From assembly GCF_008274585.1 (NCBI RefSeq), contig NZ_VTRT01000002.1, positions 620,001 through 684,000 on the forward strand: a stretch of DNA of 64,000 bases. The letters are read 5' to 3'. Made by a program: the position numbers and the translations under genes. The notes beneath the pieces are model-generated. The model was not told the origin of the DNA and made no database searches. It saw nothing but the letters and a program-made list of their open reading frames with translations. The DNA comes from Pedobacter sp. BS3. GTDB taxonomy: Bacteria > Bacteroidota > Bacteroidia > Sphingobacteriales > Sphingobacteriaceae. Of this stretch, positions 38,653-47,786 are shown piece by piece. Each line of letters begins with the position of its first letter. Position 1 is the first letter of the stretch.

Positions 38653-39336
38653 ATGAACAAAAAAAGTGTTTTTTACCTGTTACTTACTATAGGCTTATGT
38701 ACCGGGATGGCCCGCACCTACGCCCAGGAAAGCATGATCCCGGATGTATCATACGTATACCTTGAAAAATTAATTGCTACGGCAAAACAGAATTACCCGC
38801 GATCTAAATCGTATGCCATGCGCACCGAGATTGCCAAAAATAATGTTTCGCGGCAAAAAATGTCATGGCTTGAGCCCTTTTCGTTCTCGTATATTTACCA
38901 GCCCCGCACCATTATTAATACGGTAGAGCCTAATTTTCTGACCGGCTACCAGGTAGGCATCAATGTAAACATTGGCGAGATACTGAAAAAGCCTTACGAT
39001 ATTAAAGAAGCTAAACAGCAATATAGCGTTGCCAGGGAAGATCAGCAGGAAAATGACCTGAGTATAGAAGTCGAGGTTAAGCGCCGGTATTTTACGTATA
39101 TCCAGCAGCTTAATACCGTACGTTTATATTCAAACACGTTGCTGGATGTAGATGCCATGCTAAAATCGATCAAGCTGAAATATGAAAAAGGCGAGGCATC
39201 TTTTGACCAGTACAGCCAGGCGCTTATTACCTTTTCTAACACTACACGTACAAAAATAGAGGCCGAGGCCAATTTATTAACGGCCAAGGCTGCGCTGGAA
39301 GAATTACTTACCATTAAATTAGAAGAAGTTAAATAA
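38653..39336 (+). CDS. Short TolC-family outer-membrane protein
   Basis: This 227-aa protein has a signal peptide (to about AQE at 24) and long coiled-coil-forming helices (KLIATAKQNYPRSKSYAMRTEI; LSIEVEVKRRYFTYIQQL; KLKYEKGEASFDQY), like half of a TolC protomer. TolC proteins usually exceed 400 aa with two such hairpins. Here only one is present, so it may form a larger oligomer, or replace the Wza export channel. It ends 2 bp before the wzc-like gene, so it likely serves polysaccharide export. Confidence 0.75.
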   Translation: MNKKSVFYLLLTIGLCTGMARTYAQESMIPDVSYVYLEKLIATAKQNYPRSKSYAMRTEIAKNNVSRQKMSWLEPFSFSYIYQPRTIINTVEPNFLTGYQVGINVNIGEILKKPYDIKEAKQQYSVAREDQQENDLSIEVEVKRRYFTYIQQLNTVRLYSNTLLDVDAMLKSIKLKYEKGEASFDQYSQALITFSNTTRTKIEAEANLLTAKAALEELLTIKLEEVK

Positions 39337-39338
39337 TT

Positions 39339-41498
39339 ATGGGCGAAGTCAAGAAATTTCTATACCTGCTGTTCAGATATCGCTATCTGCTACTCATTGT
39401 CCCGGTTGTAACCGTTATCATCGCTTTTTTCCTGGTACGTAATTTACCCGATGTGTATGTGTCTCAAGCCCAGATCGCTACCGGTATTGTTGACGAGACG
39501 CAGCAATTCATGGCTACCGAAAGCAACCAGCAGGAGTCGAGCATAAACCGTGAATTCAGCAACCTGATCGAAATGATGCGGATGAAAAAGATCATTGACC
39601 AGGTTTCTTATCAACTGATACTGCACGATCTAAGCGCTGAAAAACCTTTCAGGAGCCCCAGCAAACTGTTAAAGGAGCTTAACGAAGATGCCCGCACACA
39701 CGCCGTTGAGGTATATACTAAAAAATATAACCTGAAAGAGGGCCTGAATCTTTGGGATAAAGACCAGAACGGTTTGTACCAGGTGATCCGCTCTATGGGA
39801 TACGATGAAGAAGCGATAAAAAGCAAGCTGACCATTTACCGGGCAGATGTGAGTGATTTCATCAACGTGGAATTTTCGTCGGAAAACCCGGAATTATCCG
39901 CTTTTGTATCTAATACACTGTGTAAAGAATTCATCACTTACTATACTTCTATCGTTAAAGAGAACCAGCACAAATCGGTTACCTTCCTGGGTAACCTGCT
40001 GCAACAAAAAACAGATACGCTTAACCAGCGGGTAGACCAGCTCAGGGATTATAAGATCCACAACCGCATTCTTAACCTCGACGAGCAATCGCGGCAAATG
40101 TATGCCCAGGTTACTGAATTTGAGTTGCGCAAGCAACAAACCGAAAAGGATATTGCCGCCTATAAAGGCGCCATTGAAAATATCGACGCCAAGTTCAATC
40201 CCCGCGACCGCAGGTATTTTGAATCGACCTTAACCCGCATTAATCAGGACATTCTTGAAACCAAAAGGGAATTACAGGCCCAGTCTGACAATTATATTAA
40301 AAATGATTTTGACGAAAAATACAAACCTTCTATCGATTCGTTAAAGGATGTGCTTAATTCGCAGATCTCGGTACTTTCGGATAAATACATCTACAACCCG
40401 ATGAATACCAAGCAGGATCTGATCCAGCAGAAATTAAACCTGCAGATACAATACGACCTGGCCCTGTATAGCCTGAGCACTATTAACAAAGAGCTTAACC
40501 GGTTAAACCAGCGTTTTGATCAGCTGGTACCGCACGAGGCTGTGATACAATCGTTTGAACGCCGTATTGATATTGCCAGCAAAGAGTACCTGGATATACT
40601 TGACCAGTATAACAAAAGCAGCATGCAATCGGGTTTTTCTATCAAGCTGCGCCAGGTGCAGCAGGCTATGCCCGGCATGGCCCAGGCCTCTAAAAAAATG
40701 CTGCTCATTATATTGAGTGGTGTCATCAGCCTGGTTTTCTGCGTGGTAGTGCTGTTCATTATCTTCTTCTTTGACGATAGCATTATTAATGCGAAAGATC
40801 TTGCCGAAAAAACCAATATTCCCGTATTGGGAAGTATTAACCTCATAAACGCCGAAGTACTCAGCCTGAGCGATATATGGCGAACATTGCAGGATACCGA
40901 AGCGCTGCAGGCGGTACGAAACGAGCTGCGCTCCATACGTTTTGAGGTGAACCGCGAGCTGTTCAATACTTCCACACACTCAAAAACTCTGGCCATAACC
41001 AGCATCCGCGAAGGAGAAGGCAAAACCTTTTTTGCGGCCAGCTTAGCGTATACGCATATTGTGGTTAATAAAAAAGTATTGCTTATTGACGGAAATTTTG
41101 ACCGCCCGGTGATCACCCAAACATCAGACCCGCAGTATTTTATTGAAGATTACCTGATGGATAACCGGTTTTACAATTTCCCGGCCGGCATAACCATTAT
41201 GGGTAACCGCGGCGGCGACAAATCACTGTTTGAGATCGGGCATGAGGATCTTATCCGTACCAAGCTTGATCAGCTAAAATCGCAATTCCACCTGGTTTTG
41301 ATTGAAATTCCGCCGTTAGAGGCGCTTAACAAAGCTAAAGAGTGGATCATGTACTCTGATAAAGTAACGGCCGTTTTCCAGGCGAATCAATCGCTTAACG
41401 AAGCTAAGAAACAGCATATCAATTATTTAAAAAGCTTATCAGACAAGTTTATCGGCTGGGTGATCAATAAGGTGATTCCAGACCGGACAATGGGGTGA
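39339..41498 (+). CDS. Wzc-like polysaccharide co-polymerase with C-terminal ATPase domain
   Basis: This 719-aa protein has a Wzz/chain-length domain between two membrane helices (about 17-35 and 448-473) with long periplasmic coiled coils, plus a cytoplasmic P-loop domain. The Walker A is EGEGKTF (about 558-564) and the A' motif LLIDGNFDRP. The usual Walker B DxPP Asp is Glu (IEIPP, 655-659) and there is no C-terminal tyrosine cluster. It may regulate chain length without tyrosine autophosphorylation. It is the second gene of the operon. Confidence 0.85.
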   Translation: MGEVKKFLYLLFRYRYLLLIVPVVTVIIAFFLVRNLPDVYVSQAQIATGIVDETQQFMATESNQQESSINREFSNLIEMMRMKKIIDQVSYQLILHDLSAEKPFRSPSKLLKELNEDARTHAVEVYTKKYNLKEGLNLWDKDQNGLYQVIRSMGYDEEAIKSKLTIYRADVSDFINVEFSSENPELSAFVSNTLCKEFITYYTSIVKENQHKSVTFLGNLLQQKTDTLNQRVDQLRDYKIHNRILNLDEQSRQMYAQVTEFELRKQQTEKDIAAYKGAIENIDAKFNPRDRRYFESTLTRINQDILETKRELQAQSDNYIKNDFDEKYKPSIDSLKDVLNSQISVLSDKYIYNPMNTKQDLIQQKLNLQIQYDLALYSLSTINKELNRLNQRFDQLVPHEAVIQSFERRIDIASKEYLDILDQYNKSSMQSGFSIKLRQVQQAMPGMAQASKKMLLIILSGVISLVFCVVVLFIIFFFDDSIINAKDLAEKTNIPVLGSINLINAEVLSLSDIWRTLQDTEALQAVRNELRSIRFEVNRELFNTSTHSKTLAITSIREGEGKTFFAASLAYTHIVVNKKVLLIDGNFDRPVITQTSDPQYFIEDYLMDNRFYNFPAGITIMGNRGGDKSLFEIGHEDLIRTKLDQLKSQFHLVLIEIPPLEALNKAKEWIMYSDKVTAVFQANQSLNEAKKQHINYLKSLSDKFIGWVINKVIPDRTMG

Positions 41499-41525
41499 AG
41501 AAGGGAGAAGGTGGAAGATGCTAAC
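41497..41525. repeat. Short heptad array (GGAGAAG/GTGGAAG words)
   Basis: Three to four AAG-ending 7-mers follow the wzc-like stop codon directly. A C/G-rich block TTAGGGAGGTTGAAAGGGG follows. Confidence 0.5.
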
Positions 41526-41584
41526 TACTTCTCCGCTTAGGGAGGTTGAAAGGGGCTTAATAACGCACAACGAAACACACTAAC

Positions 41585-42772
41585 TTGAAACTAATAGTAA
41601 CATATCTGTGGATCGGTATCCAAATTATCATTGCGTTTAATTTGGTGTTCCCGCTATTGCTTCTGCTGTTTCATGCGTTCAAAACCTGGAAAAAACAGGT
41701 CAGGAAGCCGTTGATCAGCACCCAACCGGATTATGCCGTGATCGTGACCGCTTATGAAGAAACGGCCAATCTTCCTGCTGTGGTCTCGTCCATTCTTCAT
41801 TCAACTTATCCTGATTTCATATTATACGTAGTAGCCGATAAGTGTGATATCTCCGGATTGCATTTTGACGATCCACGGGTTGTGCTGCTTCGCCCTGAAG
41901 ATACCTTATCAGGCAATACGCGATCGCATTTTTATGCTATTGCGCATTTTAAACGTCCTCACTCCCATTTAACCATTATTGACAGCGATAACCTGGTAGC
42001 CCCCACCTATTTACAGGAGCTTACCGCTTACTTTAACCAGGGATACCAGGCTGTTCAGGGTATCAGGAAGGCTAAAAATTTAGACAGCACATACGCCTGC
42101 TTAGATGCTGCCCGCGATATTTATTACCATTTTTACGATGGCAAACTGCTGTTCGAGGCAGGCTCATCAGCAACATTGGCAGGCTCGGGCATGGCTTTTA
42201 CAACTGCTTTATATAAAAATTGCCTGGAAAAACTCGACGTTCAGGGTGCAGGATTTGATAAAGTACTACAGGCACAGATATTAAACCGGGATCTGCGTAT
42301 CGCCTTTGCCGAACATGCCATTGTGTTCGACGAAAAAACATCACGATCAGAACAACTGGTCAAACAGCGTTCCCGCTGGATAAATACCTGGTTCAAATAT
42401 TTTTCATACGGCTTTACGCTGATCGGCAAAGGCATACGCCATTTCAGCCTGAACCAGCTTTTATTTGGCGTGGTACTGCTACGGCCGCCATTATTTATCT
42501 TTTTGCTGCTATCGGTATTATTTATGCTTACAAACTTATGGATCAGCCTGATAAGCAGTGTGGCATGGTTTTTGGCCCTGGCATGTTTTGTGGGAAGCTT
42601 TTATATCGCCCTGACATATTCAGATACCGATAAACGGATTTACGCTTCGCTAAGCGGTATTCCTAAATTTATGCTATACCAGGTAATATCACTTTTTAAA
42701 GTGAGGCGGGCTAACCAGCATTCGGTGGCAACCAGGCATTATCATCATACGGAATTGGAAAGCAGAGAGTAA
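41585..42772 (+). CDS. Membrane-bound processive family 2 glycosyltransferase
   Basis: This 395-aa protein has an N-terminal membrane helix, a GT2 domain (VIVTAYEETANLP, VVADKCD, IIDSDNLV as the DxD, and QRSRW at about 260) and two to three C-terminal helices. QxxRW is the mark of processive or chain-extending synthases. The start codon is TTG (41585-41587), as no ATG occurs before the first helix and the homology begins there. It lies in the polysaccharide operon and probably adds repeat-unit sugars. The sugar is unknown. Confidence 0.82.
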   Translation: MKLIVTYLWIGIQIIIAFNLVFPLLLLLFHAFKTWKKQVRKPLISTQPDYAVIVTAYEETANLPAVVSSILHSTYPDFILYVVADKCDISGLHFDDPRVVLLRPEDTLSGNTRSHFYAIAHFKRPHSHLTIIDSDNLVAPTYLQELTAYFNQGYQAVQGIRKAKNLDSTYACLDAARDIYYHFYDGKLLFEAGSSATLAGSGMAFTTALYKNCLEKLDVQGAGFDKVLQAQILNRDLRIAFAEHAIVFDEKTSRSEQLVKQRSRWINTWFKYFSYGFTLIGKGIRHFSLNQLLFGVVLLRPPLFIFLLLSVLFMLTNLWISLISSVAWFLALACFVGSFYIALTYSDTDKRIYASLSGIPKFMLYQVISLFKVRRANQHSVATRHYHHTELESRE

Positions 42773-42773
42773 G

Positions 42774-42845
42774 GATGAGACGAGAGAGGTGAAATGTGAG
42801 ATGTGAGACGAGAGATGTGAGATGTGAGATGTGAGATATGAAACA
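42774..42845. repeat. Near-perfect heptad array (GTGAGAT words)
   Basis: Eight to nine 7-bp units, mostly GTGAGAT with GTGAGAC and GAGAGAT variants, form one of the two least degenerate arrays. Confidence 0.85.
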
Positions 42846-42878
42846 ATTATAACTATAGAAACTAACAAAGAGCAGTAA

Positions 42879-43008
42879 GAACATGTTTAATTTTCATAGA
42901 TGTGGTGATTGTGGATGGACGGTGAAGACACCGTCCATGGCTTCAGCTGCTGCTGGTGTCACCACCAGCAGCAATAAAACCATTGTTTCATGAAATTTAA
43001 ACAGGTTC
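42879..43008. mobile_element. MITE-like element with 19-bp ends and TAA target duplication
   Basis: Inverted ends GAACATGTTTAATTTTCAT (42879-42897) and GAACCTGTTTAAATTTCAT (complement of 42990-43008) bound 130 bp. TAA lies directly outside both ends, as a 3-bp target duplication would. Inside are two hairpins, GGACGGTG-AAGA-CACCGTCC (about 42917-42936) and GCTGCTGGTG/CACCAGCAGC (about 42949-42972). The ends resemble those of IS5-group elements, but no transposase is present. Confidence 0.7.
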
Positions 43009-43056
43009 TAACCCCTTGCAGGTTTTTGAGTTTTTAAATTTTTATTTTTAACAGGT

Positions 43057-43185
43057 ATGAGAACAGAGCCGGCAAAACACTTTAATCTCTACGCAAAAAA
43101 AGAGCAGAACCTGAACAAAATTCTGGCAATTGTTGTGGCTGCTATTTTTGTATTTGCTTTTGTGTTTAAAATTATATTCTTTTAA
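43057..43185 (+). CDS. 42-aa single-helix membrane protein in the polysaccharide operon
   Basis: This short gene has ATG at 43057-43059 and stops 2 bp before the Wzy-like start, so the two are translationally coupled. The product has a polar head (MRTEPAKHFNLYAKKEQNLNK) and then one hydrophobic helix of about 20 residues ending KIIFF. I know no family match. Small proteins of this form can act as partners of membrane glycan enzymes. The coding pattern (Lys/Asn head, Ile/Val/Phe helix) and the spacing support a real gene. Confidence 0.6.
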   Translation: MRTEPAKHFNLYAKKEQNLNKILAIVVAAIFVFAFVFKIIFF

Positions 43186-43187
43186 GC

Positions 43188-44660
43188 ATGGGCAGCTTTT
43201 CAAACCGGGTAATCCATAGTGATAAACGTGTGTACCTTGTACTCGGCATCATTGGTATTATCGTATCGTTATGCTTTGCCTTCCTGATCAAAGAGCTGGG
43301 ATTAGCTGGCGGAGCTATACCGCTGGCGCTGATGATAGGTATTCCCGTGCTGTACGGCGTAATCGCTTATCCCCGGTTTGGCATCATCATACTAATTATT
43401 TCGGCCTTCCTGCTCATGTGGGTATATAAGTTCGGCTGGGTCGAATTCCCGTTAGGAACCTTAATGGACGGCCTGCAGGCCTTACTTATCATCGGCTTCC
43501 TGATCAAACAAAAATATCATAGCAACTGGCGCATATTCCGTAACCCCATCAGTTACATGATCCTGATATGGATAAGCTATAACCTGCTTGAATTTTTCAA
43601 TCCCTGGGCCGAATCCCGGCTGGCATGGGTGTATACCATCCGGTCTGTAGCAGCCATTATGCTCATGTATTTTATTTTTACCTATAGCATTACATCGGTT
43701 AAATTTATACGTACCATTATTATTGTATGGCTTAGCTTATGCGTTTTTGCAGCCTTGTATGCCATCCGACAGGAATACTGGGGCTTATTCCCTTTTGAAC
43801 AACGGATTGTAGATGCCGACCCTCTTTTGCAAAGCCTGCTGTTTATTGACGGTCACCTGCGTAAGTTTTCCATTTTTGCCGACCCGGTATCGTTCTCTTA
43901 TAATATGGTGGTGGCCAGCGCCTTGTGCCTTGCCCTGGTTTGGGGGCCTACATCGGTTTTCAAAAAAATTGTACTCCTGCTTATGGCAGCGCTGTTTTTA
44001 ACCACCATGTTTTACGCCGGTACCCGTGCCGCATACGTGCTGCTTCCATCGGCGTTAATATTTTTTGCCATCCTCAATCTCAACCGGAAGATCCTTATTT
44101 ACGCCGGTATAGCAGCTGTGGTCATCACATTCTTTGTATTTGTGCCCACCAGCAACCCTACCCTGTACCGGTTTCAGTCGGCATTCAGGCCTTCGGCCGA
44201 TGCATCGTATAATGTGCGCCAGATCAACCAGAAACGGATGCAGCCTTATATACGGTCGCACCCGTTTGGTGGCGGTTTAGGCGCTACAGGAGCATGGGGC
44301 GTTCGTTTTGCACCTTACTCATTCCTGGCACAGTTTCCACCCGATAGCGGTTATATGCGTGTGGCAGCCGAATTAGGCTGGATAGGCTTAATATTGCTTT
44401 GTACCCTGATATTTATTGTATTGAAAACGGGAATAGAGAACTTTTTCGAGATAAAAGATCCGGAGCTTAAAGCCTATTGCCTGGCTATGCTGCTTATTGT
44501 GTTCATCTTCCATTTTGGTAATTTTCCGCAGGAAGCATTTGTGCAATACCCGTCTAACGTATTGTTTTATCTCTCGATAGCGCTTATTAATGTTACCCGG
44601 AGGCTGGATATTGAGAAACAGAAAAAGCTTGCTCCTCCTCCTATTATAACCGTACCTTAA
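43188..44660 (+). CDS. O-antigen ligase / Wzy-type polymerase
   Basis: This 490-aa integral membrane protein has about eleven predicted helices and one large periplasmic loop (about 330-400) that contains FRPSADASYNVRQINQKRM and RSHPFGGGLGATG, typical of the Wzy_C family. Such proteins join polyprenyl-linked repeat units into a chain, or ligate the chain to a lipid. Ligase and polymerase cannot be separated by sequence. Its place beside a Wzc-like gene argues for polymerase. It is coupled to the 42-aa protein upstream (2-bp gap) and overlaps the acyltransferase by 1 bp. Confidence 0.88.
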   Translation: MGSFSNRVIHSDKRVYLVLGIIGIIVSLCFAFLIKELGLAGGAIPLALMIGIPVLYGVIAYPRFGIIILIISAFLLMWVYKFGWVEFPLGTLMDGLQALLIIGFLIKQKYHSNWRIFRNPISYMILIWISYNLLEFFNPWAESRLAWVYTIRSVAAIMLMYFIFTYSITSVKFIRTIIIVWLSLCVFAALYAIRQEYWGLFPFEQRIVDADPLLQSLLFIDGHLRKFSIFADPVSFSYNMVVASALCLALVWGPTSVFKKIVLLLMAALFLTTMFYAGTRAAYVLLPSALIFFAILNLNRKILIYAGIAAVVITFFVFVPTSNPTLYRFQSAFRPSADASYNVRQINQKRMQPYIRSHPFGGGLGATGAWGVRFAPYSFLAQFPPDSGYMRVAAELGWIGLILLCTLIFIVLKTGIENFFEIKDPELKAYCLAMLLIVFIFHFGNFPQEAFVQYPSNVLFYLSIALINVTRRLDIEKQKKLAPPPIITVP

Positions 44661-45280
44661 TGACATTATCAGACGTTATCAGATCTAACCCGGCTATAAA
44701 AAAGTTTGTGCATCGGCTGCTCATTCCTAAAAACGGTTATTCGCCGAGGTTATGGGTAAAGCTGCTGGTAAATCCGTTGAAGCATCATAAAGGCAAAGGC
44801 TCCCGGATAAGCTGGAAAGCACGTACTGATGTTTTTCCGTTCAACCGGTTCAGCTTAGGCAACCGGTCGGTTATCGAAGCTTTTTCTGTGATTAACAACG
44901 GCGTAGGCGATGTCATTATCGGCGATCATTCCATTATTGGCATTGGCGATGTCATTATTGGCCCCGTAAAGATCGGCAATAACGTGATGCTGGCCCAGCA
45001 TGTAGTGTTATCAGGATTAAACCATGAATACCGGGATATAAACATGCCGCCTAAGGATCAGGGAGTGACTACCCGCCAGATTACCATTGATGATAATGTA
45101 TGGATTGGCGCCAACAGTATTGTTACGGCCGGAGTGCATATCGGCAAACATGCCGTTATTGGCGGCGGAAGCGTGGTAACCAAAGATATTCCCGATCATT
45201 GTGTGGCGGCAGGAAATCCTGCCAAAGTGGTAAAGCGCTATAATTTCGACACTCAAAGCTGGGAAAAAGTATGCGTTTAG
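44660..45280 (+). CDS. Hexapeptide-repeat acyltransferase
   Basis: This 206-aa protein has a left-handed beta-helix of [LIV]-G-x4 turns (about 70-185; VIIGDHSIIGIGDVIIGPV, IGNNVMLAQHVVLSGLNHEY with the likely catalytic His, WIGANSIVTAGVHIGKHAVIGGGS). This fold moves acetyl from acetyl-CoA to a sugar hydroxyl or amine. It starts at the last base of the Wzy-like gene and probably decorates a nucleotide sugar or the repeat unit. It differs from the MBOAT pair downstream, which would acetylate outside the cytoplasm. Confidence 0.85.
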   Translation: MTLSDVIRSNPAIKKFVHRLLIPKNGYSPRLWVKLLVNPLKHHKGKGSRISWKARTDVFPFNRFSLGNRSVIEAFSVINNGVGDVIIGDHSIIGIGDVIIGPVKIGNNVMLAQHVVLSGLNHEYRDINMPPKDQGVTTRQITIDDNVWIGANSIVTAGVHIGKHAVIGGGSVVTKDIPDHCVAAGNPAKVVKRYNFDTQSWEKVCV

Positions 45281-45313
45281 TTAATTCTGAACTATTATTT
45301 TAGAGCGACTTTC

Positions 45314-45353
45314 GGTTTTGACTTTTAACTTTTAACTTTTGACTTTTGACTTA
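45314..45353. repeat. Heptad array (CTTTTGA/CTTTTAA words)
   Basis: GACTTTT and AACTTTT units alternate five times, ending 5 bp before the ATG of the next glycosyltransferase. In reverse they are the AAAAGTC/AAAAGTT words at 1231-1280 and 24579-24619. Confidence 0.8.
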
Positions 45354-45358
45354 GCATC

Positions 45359-46573
45359 ATGGCTCTTGAGAACCGCGATATTTTCATACTGGGTGCAACA
45401 AAATTCGATGGCCCTTACGAATCTACCAGCTATACGGTTGCCCGGTATCTTGCCCGCAATAACCGCGTTTACTATATCGATTACCCGTTTACCTGGAAAG
45501 ATTATATCCGCCAGAAAGGCACTCCCGAATATACTGTTCGCAAACCCTATCTCAAGCCAGGTTCAAACGGTGTGCTGGATACCGATCTGCCAGGATTAAA
45601 AATTATCTTCATCCCCCTGCTCTATTCTATCAATTTTTTGCCCGAAGGCTGGCTTTACCGTTTATTGTTACGGTTAAACGAGCGTATCATCACCAAGCGA
45701 CTCAAACGGGTAATCAGGCGACTGAATATTAAAGATTATATCTATATCAACTCATTTAATTTTCACTATCCTGATATCGCGAAAAGCTTGTCGCCCGTTT
45801 TAACCGTGTATCATTGCGTTGATCCGTTAATTATTGAATACGACAAACGGCACGGCATAGTGTCTGAGCGTAAGCTGGTAACGCAAAGCGATATGGTCAT
45901 CTGTACCAGCAAGCAATTAGCCGACGAGAAAAGGGCATTAAATCCACACACTTATTTTGTTCCTAATGCTGCTGACATTTCGCACAGTGGCAAAGCATTG
46001 GACGAAAGCCTGGAGATCCACGAAAGCATCAGGGACCTGCCTAAGCCGGTTATCGGGTATTTTGGCACTATTGAGCGCCGCATGGATTTTGAGCTGCTTA
46101 ACAAGGTAATAGAAAGTAACCCGGATAAGAGCTTCGCTTTTGTAGGCCCATTGTCGCCCGAATTTGTGCCCGAATGGTTTAGTAATATGCCCAATGTTTA
46201 CCTCCCCGGAAGGCAAGATTATAAAGATATGCCTGCCATTATTAAGGGCTTTGACGTGGCTATTATTCCCTTTAAGAAAGACGACGTGAGTAAAACGATA
46301 TTCCCACTTAAATTATTTGAATACCTTGGAGCCGGCAAACCGGTAGTAATCACCGATTTCAACCCTGATTTAAAGGAGTTTACCCAAGGGACGGTTGCTT
46401 TTTGCAATAATGCCAAAGAATTTAACCAGGCCATGAATGAGTCGTTAAAAAATAATACATTTAGCATGCAGCAACAACGCATACAGGTAGCGCAACAAAA
46501 TACCTGGTATAAACGGGTTGAGGAAATAAGCAATATTATAAGCGATGCAATTCAGTCCGATCGCCCGTTTTGA
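45359..46573 (+). CDS. Glycosyltransferase family 1 (GT-B fold)
   Basis: This 404-aa protein has the GT-B two-Rossmann layout. The C-terminal donor-binding part has VIGYFGTIERRMDFELL, then a typical EX7E-like stretch IIPFKKDDVSKTIFPLKLFEYLGAGKPVV. The N-terminal part FILGATKFDGPYESTSY is that of a cytoplasmic sugar transferase. It belongs with WcaI/TuaH-type enzymes and probably adds one sugar of the repeat unit. The ATG is set by the homology and the heptad array that precedes it. It lies 34 bp before the next transferase. Confidence 0.85.
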   Translation: MALENRDIFILGATKFDGPYESTSYTVARYLARNNRVYYIDYPFTWKDYIRQKGTPEYTVRKPYLKPGSNGVLDTDLPGLKIIFIPLLYSINFLPEGWLYRLLLRLNERIITKRLKRVIRRLNIKDYIYINSFNFHYPDIAKSLSPVLTVYHCVDPLIIEYDKRHGIVSERKLVTQSDMVICTSKQLADEKRALNPHTYFVPNAADISHSGKALDESLEIHESIRDLPKPVIGYFGTIERRMDFELLNKVIESNPDKSFAFVGPLSPEFVPEWFSNMPNVYLPGRQDYKDMPAIIKGFDVAIIPFKKDDVSKTIFPLKLFEYLGAGKPVVITDFNPDLKEFTQGTVAFCNNAKEFNQAMNESLKNNTFSMQQQRIQVAQQNTWYKRVEEISNIISDAIQSDRPF

Positions 46574-46607
46574 TTTGATTTAACAGTAGTAATACGCATA
46601 CCATTTA

Positions 46608-47693
46608 ATGACGAGGATTCTTTTCGACCATCAGAAATTCAGCACGCAGCGCTACGGCGGTATCAGCCGTTATTTTGCCAACATCATTGAATATATTAAG
46701 CCTTTGCCTGATTTTAGCTATAAACTCGGCGTTCTATCCTCTAAAAATCAATACATTAAACCACACATTCCCTTTCCGACACAGGATCTGGGAATGATGA
46801 ACGATTGGGTTTACACGATCAACAAGTTATATTGCGATTACCTGCTGAACCAGGATCAATTTGACATTTTTCATCCCACTTATTACGATACTTACTTTTT
46901 TAACCGCCTGAAAAAGCCGCTGGTTATCACGGTTCATGATATGACCCATGAACGTTTACCGGAATATTTCTGGGCGAAAGACCCGCTCTCACATAATAAA
47001 CGCCTGAATATTGAACGTGCTGATAAGATCATCGCCATATCCGAAACTACAAAACATGATCTGCTAAAACACACCGATGTTGATGAGCGCAAAATTGAGG
47101 TGATATACCACGGTATTGACATTAATAATCTGCCACAGGCAAAGAAAATAAACGGTTTGCCGGCGCAATATATTCTTTTTGTAGGCGACCGTGGCGGGTA
47201 TAAAAATTTCTACCTGTTCCTGGAGGCCTTTAAACAGATATCGGCAAAATACCCCGACATCCATATTGTATTAACCGGCGGCGGAAATCTTGAGATTGCC
47301 GAGCATGAGTATATTAACTATCTCAAATTAGCCGGTAAAATATCGCATGTTCATGCCAGCGACGAGGAATTATTTTACCTGTATCAGAACGCGTTGTTTT
47401 TTGTATATCCTTCGCTTTACGAAGGTTTTGGTTTGCCCATACTGGAGGCTTACCGTGCCGGCTGTCCGGTGATATTAAGCGATACCGTATGCTTTAAGGA
47501 AGTAGCAGCTAACGCAGCTTTATTCTTTTCTGCTCTAAGTGCCGAAAGCCTGGCCGAAGCGCTCGAAAAAGCAATCACCGACACAGTATTACGGGAAAAT
47601 CTGATTAAACAAGGAAAAGAACGTTTATTACTGTTCCCGCTCGAAAAATCGATGGATCAAACACTGGAAGTATATCACTCCTTAGGAAAGTGA
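46608..47693 (+). CDS. Glycosyltransferase family 4 (GT-B fold)
   Basis: This 361-aa protein belongs to the GT4 group. FDHQKFSTQRYGGISRYFANI at the N-terminus is the acceptor-side signature, ILFVGDRGGYKNFYLFLEAF opens the donor-side domain, and the EX7E motif is PSLYEGFGLPILEAYRAG. It probably adds mannose, galactose or a related sugar to the growing repeat unit in the cytoplasm. It is in the same transcription direction as the preceding transferase and ends at a long heptad array. Confidence 0.9.
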   Translation: MTRILFDHQKFSTQRYGGISRYFANIIEYIKPLPDFSYKLGVLSSKNQYIKPHIPFPTQDLGMMNDWVYTINKLYCDYLLNQDQFDIFHPTYYDTYFFNRLKKPLVITVHDMTHERLPEYFWAKDPLSHNKRLNIERADKIIAISETTKHDLLKHTDVDERKIEVIYHGIDINNLPQAKKINGLPAQYILFVGDRGGYKNFYLFLEAFKQISAKYPDIHIVLTGGGNLEIAEHEYINYLKLAGKISHVHASDEELFYLYQNALFFVYPSLYEGFGLPILEAYRAGCPVILSDTVCFKEVAANAALFFSALSAESLAEALEKAITDTVLRENLIKQGKERLLLFPLEKSMDQTLEVYHSLGK

Positions 47694-47767
47694 AAAGTGA
47701 AAAGTAAAAAGTGAAAAGTAAAAAGTAAAAAGTAAAAAGTAAAAAGTGAAAAGTAAAAAGTAAAACA
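47690..47767. repeat. Long near-perfect heptad array (GTAAAAA/GTGAAAA)
   Basis: About eleven 7-bp units differ only at the third base (A or G). This is the most regular array in the window. It lies between the GT4 stop codon and the MBOAT start at 47787. Confidence 0.92.
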
Positions 47768-47786
47768 AGAAATAGCTCTCTCAATC

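Noticed and set aside
47690-47767. Possible CRISPR array
   Set aside because: The unit is 7 bp with no spacers of constant length and no cas genes are near. It is a simple short tandem repeat.
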